Shown here in pieces: positions 26,521-35,117 of a stretch of 64,000 nucleotides of DNA. Where the stretch lies: NCBI GenBank assembly GCA_937911325.1, contig CALDSD010000099.1:1-64000 (forward strand), read 5' to 3'. The number at the start of each line of letters is the position of its first letter. Position 1 is the first letter of the stretch. Made by a program: the position numbers and the translations under genes. The stretch comes from an uncultured Neomegalonema sp. (lineage in GTDB: Bacteria > Pseudomonadota > Alphaproteobacteria > Rhodobacterales > Rhodobacteraceae). The notes beneath the pieces were generated by a model. The model was not told the DNA's origin and made no database searches. It worked only from the letters and a program-made list of their open reading frames with translations.

Positions 26521-29500
26521 CGAAATCCCCTTGGCCAAGACCGGTCTTGAAGCTGTAGTTCGACCAGAGCAGGTCGGTTTCCTTACCAGTCTGCTTGTTG
26601 AGCATCGTGAGCTTGTCGGCGCGCCAATACGCGCCGAGGTATTCTTGATACCCGTCGAAAGTGAGCACTTTCTCAAGATCGCCGCGACGATTGTAGAACT
26701 CGACCTGCATCAGGCGGTATTCTTGCTGATCGATCCAGGACGTGCGCTTCGAGTAGCCCGAGCGCTGGTTCTTTGGATAGCTCTCGGACACGTAGCATGT
26801 CAGAGCCGCATCGTTCGGGCACGGCTCGTCGCGCAACCATTTGTAGGTGTAGTCCTCGACCTCCTGTGCTGCGAGATCCTCGTAGGAAAACTCCGAACTC
26901 ACGAACTTTCCCGTGCGGTTGGACGAGGAGATCCGCTTCACGCGTTTGATCGCCGGAAGATAGAGCCATTGGTCGTCGTCGTTCGGCTCCTCCTTGGCGT
27001 GGGTCAGCAGACCCGTTCCGCGAATGTCGCGCGGGTTCGTGAAGATGATAATGCTCTGATCACCCAGTCCGGCCGCATTGTCCTCAAGCGTCAGACTGTC
27101 GAATTCGCGGCTGCTCTCTTTGCCTGAAGCATCGCGCAGAATCATCACGCCGTCGGCGGTTTGGTCGTTCCAGCCGAGATCGCGCTTGTCGGCCTCGATC
27201 GCGATCGCAAGCCCTTTTTCTTCTGGCGTTTCCGCTTTCGAAGCCGTCGGCCAAGCGAGAGCGGCGGCGCCGGCGCCCAGGGCGAGCACGATAATGGCGG
27301 CGGTCGAATGAGTCACAGTCTGCATCGGAGCGGGTCCTTTTCGTTTCTCCAACAGATTGTCGAGCCAGATCAGCAGTGAAGGCAGAAGGAAGAAGTCGGC
27401 GGCCAAGGCCACTGCGATCGTGATCGTGGTGAGTTTCGCAAGATCGCCGTTTACGGCGAAGCCAGACTGCGCCAGCACCGCAAAGCCAGCGACGAGAGCG
27501 ACAGTCGTGATCATCAGCGCAGAGCCCACTTTCCGGAACACATAACGCACCGAATCCTCAGGCGACCGGCCGGCCCGCCGAGCTTTCACGTATTTCGACA
27601 GGAAATGGACCGTGTCGTCGACGACGATCCCCAGCGTCGCCGCGATCACAACGGCGATCGCCAAGGTGACAGCGCCGACGGAATAGCCCCAGATCCCAAA
27701 GGCGAGCAGCGCAGGAACCAGGTTTGGGATCAACGAGATGAGCCCGATCTTCACGTCCCGGAGCACCAGCAACAGCACGCCCGAGATCAGAACCAGGGCC
27801 AGAACCGTGCCTGACAACATCGCGCGCACATCACGATACGAAATCAGGTTGAAGACATGGACGATGCCCGTCGGCGCCGTGTCTAACTCCGGCGCGTTTT
27901 CACGCAGCCAGGTCCGCGCCCGCTCGGTGAAATCGCGCATGTCGGCCGTCGTCACCTCCGCCATGCTGTTCGAGACGCGGATGATCTGCCGGTCGATATC
28001 GATCTGATCGGTGAGGTCCATGCCGTAGTTCATGGAGAGCTCGTAGAGAAACAGGTATTGCGAGGCTTCTTCGCGGTTCTCCGGCAACCGGAAAAAGTCG
28101 GGATTGTCCTCATTCATGTTCATGTTCAGGCGCTGCACCGTGTCGGTGACGGACCGCACGTTGGTGACTTCGGGCTGCGCCCGCATCCACTCCACGAACG
28201 CATCGACCTTGGCCAGATACTCGGGGTCGTTGATCCCCTGGCTTTCACCGCTGTCCAGCGGCCATTCGAGCAGGTTCACCCCGGTCAGGTTCGCCTCGAT
28301 GAAGTCGGTGTCCTGCCGGAACTCGTACCGTTCATCGAAATAACGGACGAAGTCGTCTTCCAGCGCCAAACGAGGAACGCCGGCCGCCATGATCACGACA
28401 AAGACAAGAGAGGTCGGCAACAACAACCGCCGATTGGTGACGACGAACTCGCCCAAACGCTCCATCAAGAGATTTGTCGAAGCGCGCGCCGTTCGGCGCT
28501 TGATCGGCAGCATCGTCACCATCGCCGGCGCAAGCGTCAGGGTCAGAAACAGGGACACCAGAACGCCCCCGGCGACGATGTTGCCGAGCTGACGAAACGG
28601 TGGAGAAATGGAAAAGTTGAGCGACAGAAAGCCGATCGCGGTGGTTACGCACGCGACCGTAATGGCGGTCATGTGATCGCGGAGCGCGCGCCGCGCCCAT
28701 TCATGCCGGTCCGGCGTCTCGACCATCGTCTGACGGACGCTTGACAGCATGTGCACTGCGGATGCGACGGCAAGGGTCATGATGTAGAGGGGCGCCAAAA
28801 CCGTCACGGAGTTCATTGGAACCCCCGACCATCCCAATCCGCCCAGGCCCGCCATAGCAGAGATGATGATGATCGTGAGGGTGATGACCACGCCAAAGAC
28901 ACTACGCAACGCCAGGCCGACCACGGCCAGGATCACGAGGAACATAGCAGGCGTCAGAGTTGACGAATCCTCCTGACCAGACACCGCGAACTGGTTGTTG
29001 ATCATGATGCCGCCTGAGAGCTTCACCGAGACGTCGGGATGCGCGGTTTCGATTTGATCGGCCAGGGCGACGGCCTCGGCGGCGATCATGGGAACTTCGT
29101 TGGCTGGATCAAGCGCCGGCAGCTTGAATAGCGCCTGAACCTGCGCGACCGACCCCTCGGTGTTCACAAACGAATTCACCAGCTCGACGCGGGTCGTCGC
29201 AGTTTCGCGGGCGAAAGCCGCCGTCTCGGCCGACACCGACGCCGGGTCGACGTTTAAGTCACATGTGTTGTCCGCGCGCGCTTCTCCAAACGGCAGATCC
29301 GGCACAAGATCCTGAACGAGCAGTCCTTCGGCGTCGGCCGTGGTGTTCTGAAAGTTAGTCACCGAGTTGACGCGCCGAACGAGCGGCAAGCGCCACATGC
29401 ACTCCGTAATGCGCCCCTGCAGCGCAAGCATCTTCGGCGTGAAGACGTCGCCTGCGTCCGGCGCCAGGACGACCATGAGGTTGTCGTCTTTGGCGAACGT

Positions 29501-29719
29501 GGTCTCGAAGCGGTCAAGGGCGATCCGATCCGGATTCAACGGATCGAAGAAAATCCGCGCGCTTGGATCAAAGGCCAATCGGCCCGCGCCCATGAAAGAG
29601 ACGACCAACAGCACGATCGACACGCCGAGCCACAGCCAACGTAATCGGAGTATTGCATCCGCGATACGCGCCGTCAGGTCGGAGTCGCTCTCGATATGAT
29701 TGGCGTCAGGGTCTGACAT
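26489..29719 (-). CDS. RND/MMPL exporter fused to LolA-like periplasmic domain
   Basis: A 1076-residue protein. Residues 1 to about 798 form an RND-superfamily (MMPL-type) transporter: an N-terminal helix, a large periplasmic loop, five helices including LTPAMFLVILAVVGLALRS, a cytoplasmic link, and a second copy of the same plan. Residues 799-1076 begin MQTVTHSTAAIIVLALGAG, a signal-like hydrophobic helix, followed by a periplasmic domain (WLYLPAIKRVKRISSSNRTG, WIDQQEYRLMQVEFY) of the outer-membrane lipoprotein-sorting type. These two are normally separate neighbouring genes. Topology is consistent: the extra helix would put the domain in the periplasm. ATG 27325 at the joint has its own AAAAGGA, so separate translation is possible. 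Start ATG 29719 is preferred to 29752. Confidence 0.85.
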   Translation of the reverse strand: MSDPDANHIESDSDLTARIADAILRLRWLWLGVSIVLLVVSFMGAGRLAFDPSARIFFDPLNPDRIALDRFETTFAKDDNLMVVLAPDAGDVFTPKMLALQGRITECMWRLPLVRRVNSVTNFQNTTADAEGLLVQDLVPDLPFGEARADNTCDLNVDPASVSAETAAFARETATTRVELVNSFVNTEGSVAQVQALFKLPALDPANEVPMIAAEAVALADQIETAHPDVSVKLSGGIMINNQFAVSGQEDSSTLTPAMFLVILAVVGLALRSVFGVVITLTIIIISAMAGLGGLGWSGVPMNSVTVLAPLYIMTLAVASAVHMLSSVRQTMVETPDRHEWARRALRDHMTAITVACVTTAIGFLSLNFSISPPFRQLGNIVAGGVLVSLFLTLTLAPAMVTMLPIKRRTARASTNLLMERLGEFVVTNRRLLLPTSLVFVVIMAAGVPRLALEDDFVRYFDERYEFRQDTDFIEANLTGVNLLEWPLDSGESQGINDPEYLAKVDAFVEWMRAQPEVTNVRSVTDTVQRLNMNMNEDNPDFFRLPENREEASQYLFLYELSMNYGMDLTDQIDIDRQIIRVSNSMAEVTTADMRDFTERARTWLRENAPELDTAPTGIVHVFNLISYRDVRAMLSGTVLALVLISGVLLLVLRDVKIGLISLIPNLVPALLAFGIWGYSVGAVTLAIAVVIAATLGIVVDDTVHFLSKYVKARRAGRSPEDSVRYVFRKVGSALMITTVALVAGFAVLAQSGFAVNGDLAKLTTITIAVALAADFFLLPSLLIWLDNLLEKRKGPAPMQTVTHSTAAIIVLALGAGAAALAWPTASKAETPEEKGLAIAIEADKRDLGWNDQTADGVMILRDASGKESSREFDSLTLEDNAAGLGDQSIIIFTNPRDIRGTGLLTHAKEEPNDDDQWLYLPAIKRVKRISSSNRTGKFVSSEFSYEDLAAQEVEDYTYKWLRDEPCPNDAALTCYVSESYPKNQRSGYSKRTSWIDQQEYRLMQVEFYNRRGDLEKVLTFDGYQEYLGAYWRADKLTMLNKQTGKETDLLWSNYSFKTGLGQGDFDAQVLPRMAR

Positions 29720-29954
29720 CGACGGTGATTTCCTTGGGCTTTTAACTCGCAACCAGGGCCGGCGAGTCGGAAAAATGAATTTTGCGATTTTTTTTCAATT
29801 TTTTCGAAGCAGGTCAAGCGTGTTTACAATCGCACACCAAACCGATGGGGCGAGCCTGTGGCCGATCGGCCCGACTGAATGCGGCGGAGCTGCGTCTTTC
29901 CCTCACGGCGACAAGGCGTTAGACCGTCCTTAAGAGACCTGTTTAGGGACAGAC

Positions 29955-30827
29955 ATGCTGGATCTCCAACGCGGCCTTCCCGGTTTGACCGACCGCATCA
30001 AAAACCGCGACGCTCTGGAAGCGCTTGTCGATTCCGCGCCTTTTCAGCAAGTCATCATGGCCCTGATCGTCGTCAATGCGGCGATCCTCGGCCTGATGAC
30101 GTCCGAGACCGTTCGCGGCTCGATCGGCGGATTGCTCTCGTTCGTCGATGATCTGATCCTGATCGTCTTCGTTCTCGAGATCGCATTGCGAATTGCAGCC
30201 AAGCGCGGGCGGTTTTTCCAGTCGGGATGGTCTTGGTTCGATTTGCTGGTCGTCGCCGTCTCTATCATGCCGGCGACCGGCAACCTGTCCGTCCTGCGGT
30301 CTCTTCGCGTGTTGCGGTTGCTGAGACTGGTGTCCGTCAGCAAGCGAATGCGCCGGGTCGTGGAAGGGTTCTTCGCCGCAATTCCCGGGATGGCCACAGT
30401 TCTCGGCGTGTTGGGCATCGTGTACTACACATCAGCCGTGATCGCGACGAACACCTTCGGCGCCAGCGCCGACCCCGGCATGCAGGAGATGTTCGGCACG
30501 CTCGGCCGTTCATTCTTCACGTTGTTTCAGCTTATGACGCTCGAAGACTGGGCGGATGGGATCGTCAAGCCGACGGTCGATCTGTTTCCCTGGGCTTTGC
30601 TGTTTTTCATTCCCTACATCTTCGTCACCTCTTTCGCGGTGCTGAACCTCTTCATCGGTATCATCGTCGACGCCATGCAAGAGGACCGCGAAGAAGCGAT
30701 GGAACAGTACCACGAAGCGGAAGAAACGGCGCAGCAGGACCGTTTCGACCAGATGATGTCAGAGATCCGAGCGCTCCGGTCCAAAGTGACTGAGTTGAAC
30801 GAAAGCCTCGACCGACGCTTAAGGTAG
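29955..30827 (+). CDS. Voltage-gated cation channel, BacNav/NaChBac type
   Basis: A 290-residue single-repeat (homotetrameric) six-helix channel. S4 carries four arginines at three-residue spacing (R115, R118, R121, R124 in LRSLRVLRLLRLV). The pore lies between about residues 180 and 205, with filter TLEDWAD at 195-201, then S6 ending in FIGIIVDAMQ and a C-terminal coiled coil (260-290) typical of the family. NaChBac-like sodium channels have TLESW followed by small residues; the aspartates at 198 and 201 are unlike these and recall calcium-selective engineered forms. AGGGACAG precedes the start. It is divergent from the RND gene and apparently monocistronic. Confidence 0.9.
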   Translation: MLDLQRGLPGLTDRIKNRDALEALVDSAPFQQVIMALIVVNAAILGLMTSETVRGSIGGLLSFVDDLILIVFVLEIALRIAAKRGRFFQSGWSWFDLLVVAVSIMPATGNLSVLRSLRVLRLLRLVSVSKRMRRVVEGFFAAIPGMATVLGVLGIVYYTSAVIATNTFGASADPGMQEMFGTLGRSFFTLFQLMTLEDWADGIVKPTVDLFPWALLFFIPYIFVTSFAVLNLFIGIIVDAMQEDREEAMEQYHEAEETAQQDRFDQMMSEIRALRSKVTELNESLDRRLR

Positions 30828-30871
30828 CGTCTCGCGCCACGGAACGCCGTATCGCAGCGCTTTGTCGCGAA

Positions 30872-30897
30872 GTGGCGTGACGGGGTGGCGTGACGGG
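30872..30897. repeat. Two-copy 13-bp tandem repeat
   Basis: GTGGCGTGACGGG occurs twice in direct tandem (30872-30884 and 30885-30897) in the gap between the channel gene and the GST gene. No function is evident. Confidence 0.7.
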
Positions 30898-31016
30898 GTC
30901 GCTTGGCGGCGCGCTTCCGCAGTTGACGCATCTGTGTCCGGCTTTGAGCTTTCAAACCACTAAAACCACGCCTAGACCGATCGATAGAGTTAGGCACCCC
31001 TATTGGAGATCGCGTC

Positions 31017-31946
31017 ATGAGCGAGCTGATACTGCACCACTATCCCCCATCTCCCGTCTCGGAAAAGATCCGCAAAGTCATGGGATTGAAGGGGCTCGCC
31101 TGGAGGTCCGTAACCCAGAACAGACTTCCCGATCGTCCTGAACTGTTCGCGATGACAGGCGGCTATCGACGCATTCCGGTTCTCCAGATCGGAGCCGACA
31201 TCTACTGCGACACGCAACTGATCTTCAGAGCGATCGAGGCGCATGCGCCCGAACCGACGCTGTTCCCAGGCGGCGGCGGCGGCATGCCGTTCGCGGTGTC
31301 GCGTTGGACGGACAGCGAATTCTTCACATCGGCCATGAAGCTGGCCTTCGCCCCGATGATGGACAAGCTGCCGCCCGAACTGATCGCGGACCGCACGCGC
31401 CTCTACCTCGGACCCGACGGCGATATGGCGAAGGAGAAAGCGGATCTGCCGCACATCCTGGCGCAGCTGCGCGCGCAGTTTGGCTGGATCGAGGAGCGTC
31501 TGTCGTCCGGCCGCCCGTTCCTCCTCGGAGACGCGCCGGGCATGCCGGACATCCTCGTCTGGCATCTCTACTGGTTCGTCAGCGAGCGGTATGCCGAACA
31601 AGCCGCGTTCTTTGCCGAGTTCCCGAGTATCGTGGCTTGGGCCGAACGCGTGCGCGGGTTGGGGCACGGGCAAGCGACGGAAATGACCCCAGCCGAAGCG
31701 CTTGCGGTCGCCAAGGACGCGGCCCCGGCGACGGCGCAGCGCGCGGATCCGCGAGATCCGCAAGGCCTCGCTCCAGGTCAGCAAGTCGCCGTCGCCCCTC
31801 TGACCGACAGCGGAGAAAGCGCCGTTGAGGGCGTTCTGCACACGGTCTCGCGCGATCAGGTCGGCCTGCTGCGCGAAGATCCTGCGTGCGGGCGCGTCTG
31901 CGTGCACTTTCCGCGCGTCGGCTATCGCGTGACAAAGCTCGGCTAA
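31017..31946 (+). CDS. Glutathione S-transferase family protein with C-terminal extension
   Basis: A 309-residue protein. Residues 1-75 form a thioredoxin-like GST N-domain (LILHHYPPSPVSEKIRKVMG, with RRIPVLQIG before the cis-Pro region and CDTQLIFRAIE). Residues 90-225 are the helical GST C-domain with PFLLGDAPGMPDILVWHLYW. The last 70 residues (from about LAPGQQVAVAP) are an added beta-rich domain absent from ordinary GSTs. The substrate is unknown. It stands alone on the plus strand before the MarC-type gene. Confidence 0.85.
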   Translation: MSELILHHYPPSPVSEKIRKVMGLKGLAWRSVTQNRLPDRPELFAMTGGYRRIPVLQIGADIYCDTQLIFRAIEAHAPEPTLFPGGGGGMPFAVSRWTDSEFFTSAMKLAFAPMMDKLPPELIADRTRLYLGPDGDMAKEKADLPHILAQLRAQFGWIEERLSSGRPFLLGDAPGMPDILVWHLYWFVSERYAEQAAFFAEFPSIVAWAERVRGLGHGQATEMTPAEALAVAKDAAPATAQRADPRDPQGLAPGQQVAVAPLTDSGESAVEGVLHTVSRDQVGLLREDPACGRVCVHFPRVGYRVTKLG

Positions 31947-32070
31947 CGCAGCCGCGCAAGCGCCGGCGGCGTGGGAGATCTCCCGCTCCGCCGGCATATT
32001 CCTATTGACTATGCGGCCGGTTTAATCCCGATCCTTTCTGTGTATTTTGCATGAAAGGCGGGCGCCGAAG

Positions 32071-32721
32071 ATGGTCGCGTACGAAGAGTACATAAAACTT
32101 ACGGTTGCCCTGATCGCAATCATCGACGTTCCTGGGACCATTCCCCTTTTTCTGCAGCAGACCGCGAAGATGTCCGCCGCCGGCCGCTTTCTCTGCGCGT
32201 TGAGCGCGGCGATCGCCACGTTCGTGGTGCTCGCGGTCTTCATGTTCTTTGGCGAGCAGGTGCTCAGCGCGTTCGGGATCACCATAGCCGCGTTCAAGAT
32301 TGTGGGCGGTCTCGTCGTCCTGCTGATCGCGCTGGAGCTGTTGGGACTGACTGTACTCCCCGCCTTGGCGGAGGAAGGCGGCGCCAAGACCATAAGCCCG
32401 ATCACGGTCGGCGTTTTCCCGATCGCGGTGCCGATGTCCGCTGGTCCCGGCGCAATCGTCGCTGTGATGGTCTATGCGCATGAAGACAGTCACGCCGGCG
32501 AAAGCGTGATCGGTCATGACGCCATCGTTTTGGCGGTGATCGCCACAGCTGCGGTGTTTGTCTTCGCGGGCTTAGGCCTTGCGGCCTTTGCTGGACACTT
32601 CATCGGGCCAACCGCCCAGAGCGTGATGAAGCGTTTACTCGGGATGGTCGTCGGCGCACTCGGGATGGAGTTCATCCTCGAGGGCCTGGCCGAGTTCTTC
32701 CCCGCCCTTGGGGCCGGCTAG
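32071..32721 (+). CDS. MarC family membrane protein
   Basis: A 216-residue protein with six transmembrane helices in two halves, of the MarC/UPF0056 family. The conserved N-terminal LTVALIAIIDVPGTIPLFLQ and the middle GVFPIAVPMSAGPGAIVAVM are clear. The family's function is unresolved; the antibiotic-resistance name is historical. The frame opens at TTG 32047; ATG 32071 is the likely start. It is convergent with the thioredoxin-like gene, separated by three bases. Confidence 0.9.
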   Translation: MVAYEEYIKLTVALIAIIDVPGTIPLFLQQTAKMSAAGRFLCALSAAIATFVVLAVFMFFGEQVLSAFGITIAAFKIVGGLVVLLIALELLGLTVLPALAEEGGAKTISPITVGVFPIAVPMSAGPGAIVAVMVYAHEDSHAGESVIGHDAIVLAVIATAAVFVFAGLGLAAFAGHFIGPTAQSVMKRLLGMVVGALGMEFILEGLAEFFPALGAG

Positions 32722-32724
32722 GGT

Positions 32725-33216
32725 TTAGAGATACCCCAGAAACCTCTGTTCGAGCGCATCCCGCGTGTTCGGTCCGACCAATGTGTCGATGCGCCGGCCT
32801 CGTTCATCGAACACGAGCAGCGTCACATGACCGACGCCATGCGCAGTGGCGAGGCGACGACCCTCGCCCGTCTGCAAGTTGGCCACCAGAAACTGGATCT
32901 TGTCCTCACCGACCTCGCATGCGGCGCTGCGAGCCTCTCGCTGAAGGGCGAGGCATGACATGCAGTTGGGGTCGTGGATCTGGACGATCGTCGGCAGCCC
33001 GTTGCCGATGCGGCTCAGGTCGTGCTCTGCAATCGCGGCCTGCACGCTGCGGACCGTATACCAGCCGACGCCGCTCACCGCGGCGATCGCGACGCCCCAG
33101 TTACGGCCGAACCGCAGAAAATCTCGACGCGAGAACGACTTGGCTTTCGTCGAAGGCGCTGATGGCTGAACCGTCTTCTTCGCGGCGGGTTTGGCTTTGC
33201 GTTTCTGGCGCTTCAT
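32725..33216 (-). CDS. Tat-anchored thioredoxin-like protein
   Basis: A 163-residue protein with a basic N-terminus (KRQKRKAKP), a twin-arginine-like SRRDFLR at 29-35, and a hydrophobic segment to about residue 55, so probably exported or membrane-anchored by the Tat route. The remainder is a thioredoxin-like fold with a C85-M-S-C88 motif in HDPNCMSCLALQREA and the end GHVTLLVFDERG. The CxxC is not the classic CGPC, so redox strength is uncertain. Lys/Ala-rich residues 1-28 are unusually long for a Tat n-region. ATG 33216 is preferred over 33261. Confidence 0.75.
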   Translation of the reverse strand: MKRQKRKAKPAAKKTVQPSAPSTKAKSFSRRDFLRFGRNWGVAIAAVSGVGWYTVRSVQAAIAEHDLSRIGNGLPTIVQIHDPNCMSCLALQREARSAACEVGEDKIQFLVANLQTGEGRRLATAHGVGHVTLLVFDERGRRIDTLVGPNTRDALEQRFLGYL

Positions 33217-33318
33217 CTCGGTTCCGAAGGTCGCTGTTTTCCCGCTCCGATCAAACCTCAATTCGCGCTCACGCGCCCCTCACGAGTTCGTTAGCACGGC
33301 CCGTAAGGTGCCGCCATA

Positions 33319-33365
33319 GCGCCGACAGAGCGCGGGGAGGGCGGGTGGGCGCGCTCTGTCGGCGC
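33319..33365. terminator. 16-bp perfect hairpin with G-quadruplex loop after mmsA
   Basis: Arms GCGCCGACAGAGCGCG (33319-33334) and its exact complement (33350-33365) enclose a 15-base loop that is exactly GGGAGGGCGGGTGGG on the plus strand. It begins 19 bases after the mmsA stop in the minus direction, so the G-run lies on the template strand for mmsA. No U-tract follows. A terminator or transcription roadblock role is inferred. Confidence 0.6.
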
Positions 33366-33383
33366 GCTCCCATCTAGCGCCAC

Positions 33384-34886
33384 CTAGCTCATCGTCGGAA
33401 TGACGAACTCTGCGCCTTCCTTCACGCCCGAAGGCCAGCGCGACGTGACGGTCTTCGTCCGTGTGTAGAACTTGAACGCGTCCGTACCGTGCTGGTTCAG
33501 ATCGCCAAAGCCCGAAGCTTTCCATCCGCCAAAGGTGTGGTACGCCAGCGGCACGGGGATCGGCACATTCACGCCGACCATGCCGATATTGATCCGGCTC
33601 TGGAAATCGCGCGCCGTGTCGCCATCGCGGGTGAAGATTGAAACGCCATTGCCGTATTCGTGGTTCATCGGCATCGCGAGCGCCTCTTCGTAGTCGGCCG
33701 CCCGAGCGACCGATAGAACCGGGCCGAAGATCTCGGTCTTGTAGATGTCCATGTCGGTGGTGACGTCGTCGAACAGACACGCCCCCACGAAAAAGCCTTC
33801 ATCGTAGCCCTGCATCTTGAAGCCGCGACCGTCGACGACGAGCTTTGCGCCCTCCTCAACACCGCGATCCACAAGGCCGAGCACGCGGCTCTGCGCTTCT
33901 TTCGTGACCAGCGGTCCAAAATCGACGTCGTTTCCGTCGGTGTAGGGTCCGATCTTCAGGCCTTCGACGCGCGGCACGAGTTTCTCGATCAGCTTGTCAC
34001 CGGTCTCCTTGCCCACAGGCACCGCGACCGAGATCGCCATGCAGCGTTCGCCCGCCGCGCCATAACCCGCGCCGATCAAAGCATCGGCCGCCTGATCAAG
34101 ATCCGCGTCGGGCATGATCAGCATGTGGTTCTTGGCGCCGCCAAAGCACTGCACGCGCTTCCCGTGGCTACAGCCCTTGCCATAGATGTAAGCGGCGATC
34201 GGGGTCGAACCGACAAAGCCCACGGCTCCGATATCCGGATCCTCGAGGATCGCGTCGACGGCCTCCTTGTCGCCGTTGACGACGTTGAGAACCCCGGCCG
34301 GCAAACCCGCCTCCATCATCAGCTCCGCCAGCATCAGCGGCACGGACGGATCGCGCTCCGATGGTTTGAGGATGAACGCGTTGCCGCACACAATCGCGGG
34401 GCAAAACTTCCACATCGGGATCATCGCGGGAAAATTGAACGGGGTGATGCCGGCGGCCACCCCAACCGGCTGCCGCATCGAGTACATGTCGATGCCTGGC
34501 CCAGCGCTCTCGGTGAACTCGCCCTTCAACAGATGTGGCGCGCCGACGCAGAACTCAGCGACCTCGAGGCCGCGGATCACATCGCCCTTGGCGTCAGGGA
34601 TGGTCTTGCCGTGCTCACGCGACAGGGCTTCGGCGAGCTTGTCCATGTCTCTATGCAACAGCTCGACAAACTTCATCATCACCCGCGCGCGCTTTTGCGG
34701 GTTTTGCGCCGCCCAACCGGGCTGGGCGGCCTTGGCGTTTTCGACCGCTGCGCGCAGCTCCGCTGCGCTGGCCAGGGGAACTTTCTTTTCTGCTTCGCCC
34801 GTGGCGGGGTTGAAGACGTCCGCGAACCGGCCAGACGTCCCTTTCACATGTTGACCGCCGATAAAGTGCGTCAGTTCCGTCGCCAT
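33384..34886 (-). CDS. mmsA: CoA-acylating methylmalonate-semialdehyde dehydrogenase
   Basis: A 500-residue aldehyde dehydrogenase that oxidises methylmalonate semialdehyde (valine, inositol and propionate-related routes) to propionyl-CoA. The catalytic Cys282 lies in AAGERCMAIS, and ITPFNFPAMIPMW and FVGSTPIAAYIY are family segments. The FGGAKNHMLIMPDAD stretch, where Glu of ordinary ALDHs is missing, is characteristic of the CoA-dependent MmsA group. ATG 34886 lies three bases inside a GTG-starting frame. It is divergent from the GNAT gene, with a TTGTGC-GCT-GCACAA palindrome between them. Confidence 0.93.
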   Translation of the reverse strand: MATELTHFIGGQHVKGTSGRFADVFNPATGEAEKKVPLASAAELRAAVENAKAAQPGWAAQNPQKRARVMMKFVELLHRDMDKLAEALSREHGKTIPDAKGDVIRGLEVAEFCVGAPHLLKGEFTESAGPGIDMYSMRQPVGVAAGITPFNFPAMIPMWKFCPAIVCGNAFILKPSERDPSVPLMLAELMMEAGLPAGVLNVVNGDKEAVDAILEDPDIGAVGFVGSTPIAAYIYGKGCSHGKRVQCFGGAKNHMLIMPDADLDQAADALIGAGYGAAGERCMAISVAVPVGKETGDKLIEKLVPRVEGLKIGPYTDGNDVDFGPLVTKEAQSRVLGLVDRGVEEGAKLVVDGRGFKMQGYDEGFFVGACLFDDVTTDMDIYKTEIFGPVLSVARAADYEEALAMPMNHEYGNGVSIFTRDGDTARDFQSRINIGMVGVNVPIPVPLAYHTFGGWKASGFGDLNQHGTDAFKFYTRTKTVTSRWPSGVKEGAEFVIPTMS

Positions 34887-35015
34887 CACCCGAGTCTCCC
34901 AGCGTTTTGAATGAAGTGCTTACCGCCGCGATACAAACGCCGGCGACTGCGCGCAAGAGCCCGTTTCGAAACTGTGGCGAGGATTTGACGCCGTCATGCG
35001 TCACACACAAGGCTA

Positions 35016-35030
35016 TTGTGCGCTGCACAA
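35016..35030. promoter_or_regulatory. TTGTGC-GCT-GCACAA palindrome
   Basis: Perfect 6-bp arms around a 3-base spacer, between divergent mmsA and the GNAT gene. Together with the preceding bases it forms GGCTATTGTGC, which recurs exactly at 40221-40231 before the malyl-CoA lyase type gene. It could be the operator of a regulator of acyl-CoA metabolism. Confidence 0.45.
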
Positions 35031-35117
35031 CTTACCGAGCCGGGCAGAATTCGCTATCTTAACAGAGGGAGACACCGGGCAAGGCGCATCGCTGAAGGAA
35101 CTTCGAGGAGTCGAGGC

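Noticed and set aside
29860-29871. 12-bp palindrome GGCCGATCGGCC before the channel gene
   Set aside because: GC-rich palindromes of this size arise readily here; no second copy or regulator was seen.
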